A stretch of 64,000 nucleotides of DNA from the NCBI GenBank assembly GCA_037074765.1, contig JBAMDO010000090.1, forward strand, positions 147,847 to 211,846, given 5' to 3'. How positions within the stretch are numbered: the first letter of the stretch is position 1; every line of letters starts with the position of its first letter. Shown here piece by piece: positions 37,201-51,696 of this stretch. The position numbers were made by a program, and so were the translations under genes. The notes under the pieces are model-generated. The model did no database searches. It was given only the letters and a program-made list of their open reading frames with translations, and had not been told where the DNA came from. This stretch comes from Mansonella perstans (Eukaryota > Nematoda > Chromadorea > Rhabditida > Onchocercidae).

Positions 37201-38644
37201 TATAAATAACCAATAATTGCTTACCGATCTGGAAGACCTGATGATACCCATTTTTTCATTATCACAAGCGTTTTTGCTGCCAGGAATTCCTTCATGGTTT
37301 CTTGATTTCGAATATCTCGTATATTTTGTGCTACAACTAGCCTGATGAGCCTAAAATATTAGGAATCAAAAATCGCAAAAATTAGCAAAAAAACCTAAAA
37401 CAATTTCAAAATGTATTAAATGCTAATCACACTATACTTGCCAACAGTGCCACAGTAAGGCTTGAAATAAGTGAAAGATCAGATAAAAGACTGAAAGAAA
37501 ATAAAAAAATTATGAGTAATATGAATTATATGCGACAATTTTCATGAAAGAAATGATAATTAAACTTCCAGGAAGATAAATCTATCAACTTCTAAATAAA
37601 TCTATCTAATGATCAGCGATAGGTGTGAGTATCAAGCTGAAGCGGTACGGTAGCAAATTATACTACACCAAAAGTATATGCTGATTAAGACAACATAAGT
37701 GGCTGCAGTTGCTAGTTTAGAAGACCAAGCACAAACTATCCATCACTACGATTGTACAGCAGCATTGATGATTGGATAAAAGATCTATCACCGCCCAGTA
37801 TTTCCAGTCTTCGATTTTGAACCAATATTATGAATTTTTGGATTTGAGAGTATTACATATTTTCTTAAAACTTTTCGGTCTAAATTTAAACTGGCGAATT
37901 AAGTACTGGCCATAGGATTTGCTACTAATTCTTTTTATTTTATTAGTTCAAAAACTTGTATTAAAAACTCAGCTGATGGTTTTAAGATTTGAGTCAAAGC
38001 TATTTAATTCATAAAATGAGTCAAAGCTATTTATTTCATATGAGCTAAGAGTGCAATTCAATAAAATGATTTTATATTTTTTAAGTCCAAAATTTGCTAT
38101 CAAACATACGTCGATTTCACTGTCTGTATGTTCATTTAGAGAAAAGTTATTGTCGCTTAAATGCGACAATTGTGAACTTGAACCTTGAAGAGATACTACA
38201 TTGTAGTTAATACTGTTTGACGACGAACTTTCCGGTCGATCTGGACTTGCACTTGCCTGGAAATTTCGTCATCAGATTAAAAAGATAGCAATTGATCATT
38301 ACCTAATTTTGAATATTTATTGAGGCTATGTTATGAAAAAAATTAATTATAACTCAGAATATTTCTTATGCTATAAAATAATAAAAGTTATATTTCCATA
38401 TCTAATTTAGTCATTTTCATACATTATGCAAAATATTTTAAGATATGCTTGAATTAGACAAACTTTTGCTTACCCTCAAAAGCTCACTGCTTGATTCTTT
38501 GCTTTTATTTGTTTTACCGATAAAGCTATCTTTGTTACGACTTTCATATGGACGTTTGCGCCCTGTAGCACTATTGTTGTCCATTTGACCACACAGTATT
38601 GATTCCATCGAGAAGCGCATCTTCGCACTCATGCATAGAATCAT
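34271..38644 (-). CDS. unc-130: FOXD forkhead transcription factor, UNC-130 ortholog
   Basis: Nuclear DNA-binding regulator; C. elegans UNC-130 acts as a repressor in neuron lineage asymmetry and dorso-ventral guidance. Seven exons on the minus strand: 38644-38474, 38256-38110, 37350-37225, 36065-35932, 35721-35568, 35210-35032, 34658-34271; phases agree, about 432 aa. The N-terminus MRFSMESIL carries an EH1 motif (FSxxxIL) that recruits Groucho/TLE and resembles the UNC-130 start, as I recall it. That favours the ATG at 38620, but ATGs at 38632 and 38644 are in frame. Ser-rich and acidic region follows ([11 protein letters not shown]). Forkhead domain 209-308: [15 protein letters not shown], helix 3 [15 protein letters not shown], then [12 protein letters not shown] and [16 protein letters not shown], diagnostic of FOXD. 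An intron splits the domain after helix 2. The C-terminus is Pro-rich. Longer than the C. elegans protein because of linkers. Confidence 0.95.
36066..37224. other. unc-130 intron 3 with a two-strand open region
   Basis: This 1.16 kb intron contains 36422-36695, where both strands are open for about 73 codons and composition is less AT-rich. Neither translation has a motif, and inserting it is not needed to keep the unc-130 frame. An intronic enhancer or alternative exon is possible. Confidence 0.35.
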
Positions 38645-41109
38645 ACGCCTAATTTTTACAAAACTTTAATTAAAAAAAATTTTTCGCATTTGATAGATAG
38701 TTTTCGATCAATGATCTCGAAGAGTACAAGATATAGAAATTGCCAACGAAAAGCAATGCTTTATGATTTTTTTTCTAAATTTTTATAGAGTTTTTGTTTT
38801 TTAATGAAAAGGAATAAAGTAAGAATGATTATCTAACAAGTTAACACTGGTAATTTAAATGAATTCTATTGTTAAGCAAAATGAGTTTACATGCACATAT
38901 TGATCAACATTCATTAAAAGTGAATGATATTTCACTTCTGAGCAATTTAATTATTATTGGGCAAGATTAAATCAAAAGCCATGACTAATTTATTTTTTTT
39001 TTTAATTTCCATTGATTTCTGCTGAATCACTTGGTAAACAATATTGTATTATTTAATATAGCTATAAAATAACTTTGGAAATTTATAAATTTCTTAATTA
39101 CATGCTCAAGAGTTTATATATATTCATTCACGATATTTACAACAATTGAAGTTATTGGAGGAAGAAAAAGGTGTAAGTATTATTACACAAAATGGCAAAA
39201 ATGAAGAGCAACTTTTTAGTTTGAAATGGCAAGAAGAGGAAGAGTGCTTTATCTCTGTGATTGGATTTATCTGATAAAGACAACTTTTTTTGTCCACTTG
39301 TTTAAACAGTGCAAACAATCATAAATAATCATTTGCTGATTTATATTACATTGCAAAAACAGCAATCGATGGCCAAAAGGGCCTTGTTAAATTGTAAGCC
39401 ATCTTTCAATATTATCTTCCAATTCAAATTCTTTGTTTGTAACTTCGAGTAATCTCACCAAACCTAATCTAATTCAACCTACATTTGTTATGCTAACTGC
39501 TTTATTACTGCTCAAAATAACGCAAAAGTTCAGGATGCCTAAATCGAGATGAGAGAGGATGCAAATCAGATCGATTTACTAATAACACAAATTGTTTGTT
39601 TGCAGTTCAAATCATCTGATCGATATTATCAGCAAAATAATGAAGAAAATATAATAATGAAGAAAATATAATCGATACCTTTTATTTATGCAAAAAACCT
39701 ACAAAAATGCTGAAGTTTTTAAAGAAAATTGATGAACCTTTTTAGACAGTCATGTGAGGGAAAGTGAATATTTTATCTTATACTAATAAATTTGATTCCA
39801 TTTTTAGCACCTTTAGATTATGAAAAGAAAATTTATTCGATAATGAAAGGAAGAATCCTGCAAAATTTTCGAAATTTCTTACATTTAGCGGTATACAAAT
39901 GAATAAGGAATATGCCAAAAGATCAAGAAAAATGAAAAAAGATGCGTATCAAGTTTTTCAAACATTTTGGACTAGAATTACCACAAAATTTTGTAATCAA
40001 TTTGAAGCTGAACTTTTGGAATCAGGATTAAAATATCTGTAAGCGACACAAAAAAAGACTTCGCATGTGGCCCATCCTTATTCATCCTAAGTATGAGTTG
40101 GAACATTTCATGGAGCCATTTTACACTATTAACATGAATAACAAATCAGATAACAGTTAAGGCTTGAGATTTTTCTGACCACAAAATTTGTACCATTCAG
40201 ACCCTTGTATCAAATTCTCTTAAACAGTTTAAAATAAAATTATTGGCTTATAAATTTAAAATAGAACCGAGGTCAAAAAATTACGTTGTGAATGTTTCTT
40301 TCAGTATTTCCTGAACAAATTAAAATTAATTAATTTCATACACTCACTTTAACTAGCACCTCTGACAATTCAGTCAGCCTCTTATATCATTTAAATTCTT
40401 TTAAAAATCGAAAACAGCTGAACCAGCAGCAAGTGTCCGAATTTTAGAAAACTTGGCGTTCTTTTCAAAACGATGAAAGAAATCAGGAAATTGATAAATG
40501 TTTGATTGTTACTTAATAAATATTAGAAACAATTTTTCGAATATTTTTTTAGCAAGCAAAAATCAAAATGCAAAAATGCAAATGCTCAATACTGAATCGG
40601 ATGATGTTATAATCGTCTAATTTCTGAATAACTTAACTCCTATTGAAAATTATAATGAAATATTTGAAGCTTATTTTTGTACTATCTGTATTGGTCATTC
40701 ATTAATTGCTAAGTACTAATTACTTCAACTACTATTCAAATTACCTTTTTTTTTTAATTCATATACAATTTATTTATACATGATACAAGTGATGATCAGA
40801 GATGTTCTTTTGAAGCCAATTTTTTCCCACAATTTCGTCAACTTTTTACAAAATTGATATAGTTTAGAAAACGTTACTATATTATCATTCTTATTTTCTT
40901 ATCAGTATTATCAGTAGCAATCAATATTGTTATAGAAATGAACATTTCCTATCTTTGAAATGATAATTTTTCACCCGGAACATGGATGAATCTTTATCAA
41001 CCAAAGAATTCATCAAATTTTTCATTCCTATGAAAATATTTACGAAAGTATTGAAAATATTTACAGTTATAAAATCAACAAATTTCAAATAAACACACTT
41101 AATTTGATA

Positions 41110-41225
41110 ACATACATGTACACACAAATGAATATACACACATACATATACATACACATCCATACATACATACATACAAACATACAAACACACACACACA
41201 TACACACACACACATATACACAAAC
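41110..41225. repeat. (ACAT)n/(AC)n compound microsatellite
   Basis: Runs of CATACA and CACACA units interrupted by AT steps. They make the long Thr/His- or Val/Cys-rich frames on both strands, which are not genes. Confidence 0.95.
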
Positions 41226-41249
41226 GTACAAACGATATGGTTTACATTT

Positions 41250-41335
41250 TGACAGCCAGCGAGCTTGCCTTGTCATAGGAAAATGGGCGGTTACTTTAAT
41301 AGTTAGGCCCCGCCTTCCACTATGATTGGTTTATA
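41250..41335. promoter_or_regulatory. GC-box and CCAAT-box cluster
   Basis: Within about 85 bases lie GGGCGG (41285-41290), GGCCCCGCC (41306-41314) and ATTGG, an inverted CCAAT box (41325-41329), in otherwise very AT-rich DNA. On the minus strand the order is CCAAT, GGCGGGGCC, CCGCCC, a promoter-like arrangement pointing toward unc-130, 2.7 kb away. KLF/Sp-type and NF-Y factors bind such boxes in animals; use here is inferred. Confidence 0.4.
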
Positions 41336-44300
41336 GGATAATTTAACTGTTATTGAATTTATTGTGCTATTCGCTACGCTTGAAGATCATCACATTGCAA
41401 TAATGTAAGAGAAGTATCGAGATGGAAGTTATGGTGTGGAGAGGAGAGAAATTACTTAGTATATGTTTCACGTAAGTGACGTACAAACTTTGACCTAATA
41501 TAAATGCTTTTATTGTTATTCTTTTCACGAACACGTAAGATGATGATTCTGTATAATTCTAAACTTTTACATTAATACCCTTTCGCAAACTGCATGTATT
41601 AAGCATAGAGCACGTGACTAATTAATCATACGTAAAAGACTTGAATTTTTTTCTTCTAATACAAATTTTATAGCTGTTATCATTGAGAAATCTCTTTTCT
41701 CAGTGAAAAAAAATGGCCCATTCGTTCAATAAGTGGAAAAAAATTTTTGTTTGTCCAATTCGAATTAAGTATTTCATTACATTATTACATCAATTTTTTC
41801 TTGGATAGCAGAGATAAGTGTTCAATGTTTCTCCTAACGAAAGTATTCCATCGCTTCCTTTCATTATTATATCCTGTCAAATCGGAAATGCACCGTTCAA
41901 TAACCGTGTACATGTTATTTTGACACGGATTAAATGGATGATGATACTTTCGAATACAGTAATTCCAATTTCTATTAAAATTAATTTTTATAATGTTTTA
42001 AATAAACTATCATTCATAGGTAGCATAAGCATTTTCAAATGATTCCTTAATGATTCCATGGAATTTATTGCATGCAATACTACAAATTTGCTATTTACTA
42101 TTTTACTTATATAATTAGTTGCCTAATGTGATTAGGTATACCGTAAGAAGAATAACAAATAAATGTCGCAATATTGAAAATGACAGACCAAAAATATCTC
42201 AGTCGATTTTTTCGCAAATCGACACCTTCACTTTGATCATTTAACAAATTCAATTTTAAATTTAATATTTTTAAAGATATGCGTGAAGACTGCAATATAT
42301 AAAATAAAATACGATATAAATTAGATATTAAACAAATTGGAACCAGCCAATTAAGCACAAACATATCTGATACGTTCCTGTTGCAAGAAGGATAGTAAGT
42401 TTGCTTGATGCTTGGAATTGATGAGTACAGCGATTTGATTTCTTAATTCTAATTATACAAATTTTAATGAGGTTACAGAAATGCAAGTTCGTGCTTTCAA
42501 AAATCTCCAATTTTTTAATTGTCCATAATAGTGCTTCTCAAAATTCGTACTTGCAGTTATGATTCAGGACTTGAAGTATTTCAAATAATTTCAAATATGG
42601 AAAACTAAAATATATAAATCTGATATGAATACTTGCATTAACTCTTTCAAATAATTGTCAAATATTAAAAAATTCTAAAAATACGATGAAAGAATTTTGT
42701 TACTGATAATTTGATATTTTATCTCAAGGAGTACTACAGTCACATTAATCAAAAATTTTAACTCTTGAGAACGATTACTGTTAAGATAAAGTTTTTTTTT
42801 TGAAAAAAAAGATTTTGACCGCAAAAAATCGAACTTCAAGAAATCCCACGTCGAAATATTAATTTATTTCACTCATTCTAACGGAACAAGCTTAATTCAA
42901 TCATCTAATATTAGTGTGACTGGTTTGAGAGGCGAACCATCAATCTCTTCTTTATATGCTCTAATACTAATTTGTCCCGATATCCTTCTTTCGCCTTATC
43001 TCAACTGTTCTTCATTAATCATTAAATACCGACATGCACCCACTTCTCTATCCACCTATCCACCACGATACACATGCGAAGAGATTAACACAGATATTTA
43101 TACTAATACACACAGTCTGGAAAGGATGCTAACACCATTTCAAGTAAATGTACTGTGTATCAATCCTTCTACTTATTTCTCTTTGCTCGATCCGCTAACA
43201 AAAGAAAAGTAGTTTCCCACTCTTCCCACGCAAATTGAGCAGACACTCTGACGCTTAGTTTGAACGTAATTAATTTAAATTTAGTTAAATTATCGACTCA
43301 GTTGTCGATGAGGAAATTTAACGACAATTAAACAAACCATTTCCAACAAAGATCGCAAACGGAGCATTTAAAAAGAGCACATAAAACTTCGACTTTTCTC
43401 AAATTTTCAATTTTTTTTTTGTATTTCAAGTTTTTTAAGTTCTCGGGAATTAAAAGATTTGAAATATAAATATGTAATTTTAAGCATTTGCTAAAACAAC
43501 ACTACTTTTATCAAATAGAATACTTTATCATGATGCATTATATTTTTTTTTTAAATTCCTCGCAAAATGCAGAAAATACTATAGCAGGAATGGATGTAAT
43601 ACATGACTGAGCAAATTAAGTGAGTTAAAAAAGTGCAGTATCAATAGACAAAACATTTTCCTGTGTAACATGAAAATCAAAATTCAAGCAACTGAATCAA
43701 ATATATTTCATAAATGTAGCGATAATGAAGTATAAATAATAGTGCCTAGCAAAATGGCTTGAAAAGTGCAACAAAATATACATAATGAAAATAGTAATAA
43801 TAAACAAAGAGAATTATTCTGTTGGATAACTGTACAGCAATTTCTCATTTTATTTTCTTAGCACAAAACAGCAGGGAAAATATGGTAGCAGTAATTCTGA
43901 TCTGATTGTATCTCACATTTTATCCCATCAAATAGTATCATCTAATGTTTGATGGGTGCTAATCCGGAAATATTAAAGAATAGTAATAGTAGTGGTTGAT
44001 GCAATCACATTTTCATATTCGTGGTATACTGTTATTGCGTCATGTCGGATGTTCAACCATTTTTGGGTACACTGTATTTTTCGTTCAGTTAAAGAGAATC
44101 CGATTCTAATTCTTATCAATAAAAAATATGAAGAGCTAAACAAGCAGAGAGAATAAAGAGAAAGGTCATTTTGTTTGTAAGTGTAAATCATCAATCCGGA
44201 AGATTTTCTGCATAGATTTATTTCTGATCTCTGAAAAAGAAGAGAAAATATACAGAGAGATTTGAATTAATTGCACCTTTTTCTTCTTTTTTCTTCATCT

Positions 44301-47300
44301 TCTCCTTTGTTGGAATGAAAAGCCGACGTTTCAGCATCTTATAAATAAAAGTTATCTGTTAGATAATAATTAGTAGATGATATGCATGGACCTTCTAATT
44401 TATTTATTAATAATTATAACTGTAAAAGGTCAATGATGTGACTATTCCAGAGAAATTGTCAACTTAGTTTCATACAACACCTAAAGTTTAACAGTTATTA
44501 AAGAAATCTGTTGTGATTGTTCAATCGTAATCGCATGCACGATTGGACTCATTTATTTTTGCATCTCATGTCCTAATAATTATATTTCATTAATTAATTC
44601 AGATTTAACAGAAAGCAATGATTCTAATAGCCTTGCTAATACCATTACAGTTGACAATATCGTCAATCATCATCGTTACATTATATGGCCAATTTAAGAG
44701 CAGGTGTTGAAGCAAAAATTAACTATTGGCTTTTCAGCTTGTTCGATTCATTGGCCCATAAAAATAATCGTGAGATATAAGCTAAAATTAACCTAAAATT
44801 GATTATCACTTTTTACTATTATATGTATAATCTGGTAAAAAAAATATAAAGATGTATATAAAAATTGATTTGCATTGCTTGATGGTTTCTTTTGAAAGTT
44901 TGCTCCCCAGTTCATAAGACTTAAATAAGTACAGCGGTACATGATGGTTTTCTATAATTGCCGATGTATTTCATCTCCTCGATACTTATCGGCGGTCATT
45001 CATCTTAATCAAAATCAATTTCTCAATGACACGCGAAAACAGAATTCTCAACAACTATAACATAAATAAATATTATTTCAAAATCTGGCAACCTTATTAA
45101 ATATATTCATATTTTGGACAGCAATATAATTTCTAATAATAATGTCAATTTGTATTCATCGAGAAGAGGATTACTATTCAGCAAAATGTGATGAGATCTC
45201 CTGGTATTGTCAACTATTTGTATCGGAAATGAAAAATAGAAATAAGGAAAAGGAGAGATGGCAAAAAAATAAGGCTTAATTAATAGCCAAAAAAACCTAA
45301 TGTTTTATATGGTTCATTGAATGCCATTTTTACCTGGCAAAATCTCTGACAGATTACGGTAACGGTGAACAATAATTGTTTTTAGGATTAGTTTTATCCT
45401 TATTTATGACTACTACGGCAACAAACTAGAAACAATTATGGGACGGAAATAGCGATTATGTAATAGTAATTCTTTTTCTTGGTAGCTGAACTAAACTGGC
45501 TGAAATGGAACTCTTTCATGTGACAATGAAGTGCCAAAAGTGTAACATTCAGACGATGCAATTAAACGATTGGAAGATTTTGAAACTGTTGTTTCTACTA
45601 TCAAGTGTAAAATGCAAAAAAATTTGTTAGCATTCGTACTCTAACTTAACATTTAAAATTCACAAACGAGCTATATTACCAAAACACTTAGAACTTTAAG
45701 AGCTAATGTGTTTCTCAAGGATTTACACTGAATAATGTTTAATAATTAAAGAAGTTGCCATTCATTACATTTATAACCCAACAGATAGTAAATGGATTTG
45801 AATTACATATCGATCGAGACTTAGTTTGCTTTAAAATCTAGTAAGGCGGTAAGAACTGAAGATCTTAAGCTTTTCTCTTCAGGCTAAAAATCGACATAGG
45901 TAAAGCAATATATGAAGTCTCTAACTGGAGATATTTCAAAAATTTTTTGTGAATTTAAAATAAGTGACGAATAGTCTCTGGCTTTTTCTATAGTCAACAC
46001 TTTTAACAGTCTCAAGTTTCTTGAAGATATAAAAAGAAAGATAAGAAAAAGAAAAGCGCAGCACTTGGAAAACCCATCTGAAGAATTTTGAAAAACAAAT
46101 TTGTAAATTTTTAAAACGTTAAGAACGTATGTCATGAAAATTAATGTCAGAATTTTCATCTCTTCTACTTTCAAAAGAGAAGTGAAGAAATAATTTAATT
46201 TTAAAAAACTTCTTAAATAGACAAAAAAATTTTTTGCAGATAGTAATATTTAAGTTATTGAAAATAAGTAGCTTAACTTTAATCAATTATAGAAGAGAAC
46301 TCCTTTTCAGGATTTTTAGAATTCAAATTTACTCATGCATTATTGTCATTTTCAAAATGTGCTTGTCAAGAATTATACTTAATAGAAAAAGCAATGCGTG
46401 AGACAAAGCGGAAATTTGAAAAAGGACGAAAAAGAGAAGCATAAACTGCACAGAAAAAGTTTACAATTATAAAGTTGTGACTCTGTCATTAAGTAATAAA
46501 AAAAAAGAAAATGAAACAATAAATGACAATTAGTAGAACTGATTACAAAATGTGCATAGGTCGCAGATTAAATCCGCATTTTTTTTTTTGGAATGGTCAA
46601 ACAAATGTTTTCACAAAAAATTGGAAAAAAAAAAGACAATCAAGTCAAGTTGTCATGTAAGAAATCTCTCACGTGTTTACTTACATTAGCAGCTACCGAA
46701 AAGAGATAAAATAATTTGTTTTCTAATCTTTAATCCTTTCTTTCTCTTTTATCTTCCCACAATAATCCTATAAGCAAAGTGTATTTCTTTAACTCTTGTT
46801 CAAGTATTTGGCCGCAAAGAATGCAAAGAGTTTTATCCTTCAGAGAAAAGTAACATCGTCTTCAAGTATCCCGCCATAATCCTTATATACATTTTTTTTG
46901 CTTCCCAAAGTAAAAATGATAGTAAGTTAAAGGAAGATTATGCTGTGTTTGCATTTTATTTAATTTTAAATATTTCCCACTTTTAATTTGAAGATAGATA
47001 CTAAAAGTATACATTCAAATTTCGGTATATTATATGAAGCTTTGATAGATGCATATTGCATTCATGCAATTGAGAACTGCAATAAGCCCGCAATTATTTG
47101 TCCTTAGTGCCTGATAAAGTTTAAATATAAATCAAAAGCTAAATTAATATTCAGTATTAAAAGAAAGTAGTATCTCTTGCAAACTTGATTACCAGTAAAT
47201 TAATTTGATAACAAATAGTAAATTATTTCACAAAACAGTTTTATATTTGTCAATCAAATGCCTTAAAAATTGTTCTCTAGCAGGCAAGTTAAAGAGATAA

Positions 47301-50300
47301 ATGATCAGTCTTTGAACTTGAAAAGTCCGTTTAAGATTTGTCAATCAAAATTTTTCATGAGATTCGAATATCTATTTTTATCGGAAATAGACTTAAAAAT
47401 GCATGAAGTAATTAATTACCGCTCAAATTAAGATGGTCATTTCCTTTCTATTCCGGACATTACTCATTGTCTCTCTTTCTGTGTCTTTCTCTCATTCCCT
47501 CAGTGTTTTTTTGTTCACTAATTGATGAAAACAAGTTTCATTTAATGATTTGCTATATACCATCCAATCGGTTGAAATGTTTGGCTAAAAATTAAGACAT
47601 TTATTTCTATCCTTCATTTATTTGTTTCCAATACTTCTAATTTTCTTAGAAATTTAAGAAAAATGAAGAAAGATCGAAAAGTTAAAATTGAATAATTAAA
47701 TTCACATGAGTTACACGTCAAATAAGTAATCCAATTGATTCTATTGATCAAAATGGACAGTATAAAAGAATTATCTAAAAACTTTTAGGAAACATTTGAA
47801 AAGCGTATGCGCATGTGATTAAAATGAGTTACTGAAATAAATTGCATGTTTGGCTGATAATTAATTTTACCAAAAATTTTGCCAACGACAATTTAAATGT
47901 TTGCGCATTAATGATACTTCCTATTTCAATAAGAATAATGTATTTTGTAATAGCATGAGACTGAAATATTTTCAATTTCTTATCAATCAACTACACTTCA
48001 TGATAAGATTCACTTGATAATGATAGTAGTGAAATATGACTGGTAAGAGAATGAAATGCTAAAGAAATTAGAAATCGCATTTCTAACTATGCATTGGAGA
48101 AGTGCTTAATATTGTTCAGCGATAAAAAATCTCGTGCTTATTCCAAAGCAATTAGAAAACTCAAACTCACTTTTTGGCCTGGTTGTAAGTATGTAAGTTC
48201 GAACGATTCTGTTGGTAGTAGTTGAAATTGTAGTACAGCTTTACAGAATATTTTATACTATTGCCTTATCCATGGTCTTTTCTTGTTTAGCACCAGAAGT
48301 CTTGGTTTTAGTAAAAGTTCAACATCTTTGGCCGATTATGTGATGTTTCGCTGTTTTCCCTCTCAAATTGTTATTTCGCTTTCAACAATTAATGAATAAA
48401 ACAACGTTACTTAATTTTTAACAGTAGGGCAGCTTGTCACCGATCCTGGACCATTTACAAACAGACAAATTTCAAATTAAAACGAAAACACAAATTCATT
48501 CTTTCATTGTGACAAATACTGCATTTGATTGGTGCATGTGTTCATTTTTCATTGCAAATAGAGCTAAATTTTCCCTTCCTTATATTCGGCCTTAGCGACA
48601 AAACTTCCCTTACTAAGTATTTCTATGCTGCCATTCTCATTGCTAACATTTCAAAAACAGTGCGAATCACTTTACATTGTTTATTTTCCAGTATAATTTC
48701 CACTTTTACTCACAATTTCTGCTCTTTTTATTCATTACAGTGTTAGTTTAAACTTTGTAAATGTTTCGCCTTCCAATCAAATATTGATGGACTTGTGCAT
48801 CAAACGGTAAAGTTTTTTATCAATGAAGAATAAAGTTGATAGAATTGATATATAAAAATTAAAATTTGAAGAAATGCTCATATCTTGTTGGTTTTTTTTC
48901 TCCCAATTAAATAATAAATTAATTTGACAGCATTTGGAAAGTGCTTGAAATCGGAGGATCTCAATGATTAAATATTTGCAAATAATACAATTAAGCAAAC
49001 AAAGCTAAGTAGATAAAGAGAAAATTGTTCATTTCAATAAGTACCAAGACTTACTAGACACATAAAATGATAATGTCAAAATAATGTCATCAAATGCGGA
49101 ACCTTCTTTATGTAATTACGTTCTTTCTTCTTTATGATCAGTTAATAATTACGTCAACATAAAAGTGGCGGACGCTTTCACTTACGTCACATTTTACACA
49201 AATCTAAGATAAGATAGAAGTCGAAGGACATCAAATTTACATAAAAGTTTGACATTTACAACATTTTCACAAAAACATTTTAATTATGTCTCAACTTTGA
49301 TGAGGAAGTGTTTGACCTTTATAGTCAGACTTTGCATATTTCAAAATAATTTTTTTCAAAAACTATACTTTGTAAGTCTTCAAAATTTATTTAGAGTTTT
49401 AATGAAAATGTAGAGAAAAATAAATGTAATTAATCTTCACTATAACCTTTTAATTGTCAAAGGGAAGAATTCTAATCACAAACAAGTATAAAATATCCAA
49501 GAATAGATACCGGTAATTAAAATTATATATTATCATTGCATGGTTATTCCATATTACACAGCGGGTATTTTATAACCTTCGTGTCATCAGCATAGAAGAA
49601 ATATGACACTCTGTAATCTGTATAAAACCTCATGCTCCCTTCATTAATGACCAACAGTTACAACATTATACTTTTATAGATGTTTGTGCCAAAAATATTT
49701 TTAGATCAGTAATTCTTAAAGTTATAATAATTCTTCGCTGTCATAATGATATTTATGCGTAATAACAAACACGCATCTCATTTCGTGACAATTTAATCAT
49801 AATTAGGATAAATAATTCTACACTGATAATTGTACATATGCGATAAATGTATTCGTAATATGTTTTTTTAACTGAGATCAGTGGGAATAACTAAATTTGA
49901 CCTTGACGTTTCAGTCACATAATCCTTTTCTTTAAAACAGTTGCGGTCCTTTACTTGATCATAAATAATTTGAGCGGAAAATGTCATCATGTTGCATTCG
50001 ACAAAACAACTTAGCTTGTAGATCTGATCGTTAAATTCATTGCTTATTTTTAGAAAAAATAAAGAAATATTTGTCGTAGCAGCACGAAATTAACAAACTT
50101 TAGTTATTTAACACTCACTATAATTTTTGCTTGTTTAACTTTTTTGAATGGTAGCTATTTTGTTAATTTGATAATTTGGGTACAAAAATAACAGAAAATG
50201 ACAAATAAAAAAAGCATCGTAAACTAAGCGTTGTTTGTTATCGATTCCGCAACTATTGTATTCAAATTAAAAATGGCGAAGGAAAGTATAAGACAAGAGA

Positions 50301-51696
50301 AAATCATCAAAAAGTTCAAAAAGCAAAATAAATTGCGCTATTTGTTTAAAGAAAGTGCTGAATTTTGAGGAATCGTTGAAAATTTTCCAAGAAAAAGCAA
50401 CCTGTTAAAAAAAGTTATTGAAAGCGAAGCTTCAAAGAAAAATTTGCTTATGAAATTACGGCTAAGCCATGAAAAATTAGCTAAGGTCGTTGTAAATTAA
50501 TTAAATTTTTCCGCTAAGTATATTCGAAAATATGCGCGCAGTGAATAACTAGCACACACGAACAAATAGCAGCAGATCTATTGAGAGCAATCAGTGCATC
50601 TATGTACATAAACATACAAATATGTTTTAGAAAAAAGAACATTAAATAAAATTGTTGTGAAATAGTCGCTAATCGAATTAGTTTCGCGAATTTAATCGAT
50701 AAAATTTTCCTGAATCGGAACAATTTTCACTGCTTCTTTCGAAAAATTTTCAAAGATGATATTTCACAATTCTTGAAAAGTGCATCAGAGTTTAACTTTA
50801 AAAACATTTTTTAATATGGAATTCAGTGCTTTGATTATCATTATAAACTTTTGAAAGAAATTTCAAGCTAGGACTCTATAGTAGATTCAAGGTAAAAATT
50901 CAATCTTTTCAACAGCATAATAACTATTTAGCCAATGTTAATTAAAGATGACTAATGGGCGAAAAGATCGAATTTGAGAGATAGAAAGAGATGGTGTTTA
51001 TCATATATCTTACTAAAATAACAAATCTTGAGGGTAAAATCGAAATGGCAATTATTAAAAGTTTATACACTGAAGCATAAAATGAAATCATTAAAGTAAA
51101 AAATTTTTTCAACTCAAATAAACAAAAATAATAGTCTTTGTATAAAAAGATCTCCTGAGAATAGGACATCCAATTATAAATTGTATATGAATGAAATGTG
51201 AGTAACTCATTAACCAATAAACAATTTTTGATCAACTGACCATGAAATTTCTTCTCTTTGGAACTTTTCACTTCTCATTTCAGCTCATTGATAGTAATAA
51301 TATAGTCAAGTTGAAGTGTGCCTCTGTTAAGGCACTATTTGATTCTGTGAACTTTAATCTAAAAATAACTATGCAATGATCTTATCATTTAAGAGAATTA
51401 ACTAAATAAATTGAGCATATTAATACTTCTTTATCTCCATTTGAGCAAACATAGCTAATAAAAAATGTTTTTTCGATAATCACCATGTGAAATGAGAGTG
51501 AGAGAAATTTTCTACAGATGATTTTCAAAAGTAAATAAAAAAACAGTGACTAAAATTTTAGAATGCTCTACCGTACTTTATCAGAAATTCAATAATGTTG
51601 TTTTCGACATTATTAGCAGCTTTTGTATGTCGCCTATTTATTATATGCAAGTGATACATCATGCAGGTACCCATTCCGGTTAAAGATATTTAACAT

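Larger units (their letters stand above)
38652..51696. other. 13-kb gene desert 5' of unc-130
   Basis: No gene recognised. The content is AT-rich single-copy-looking sequence with an ACAT/AC microsatellite, a GC-box/CCAAT cluster at 41.3 kb and a T/C-rich open stretch at 42916-43212 that lacks an ATG start and any motif. It probably holds regulatory DNA for unc-130 (transcribed leftward from 38.6 kb) and for whatever is transcribed at 51.7 kb. Confidence 0.5.

Noticed and set aside
41085..41325. Long frames on both strands (Tyr/Cys/Val- or Thr/His-rich)
   Set aside because: They are translations of the ACAT/AC microsatellite.
42916..43212. 98-codon frame in a T/C-rich stretch
   Set aside because: Starts with GTG, no motif, no splice partners, nothing on the other strand.
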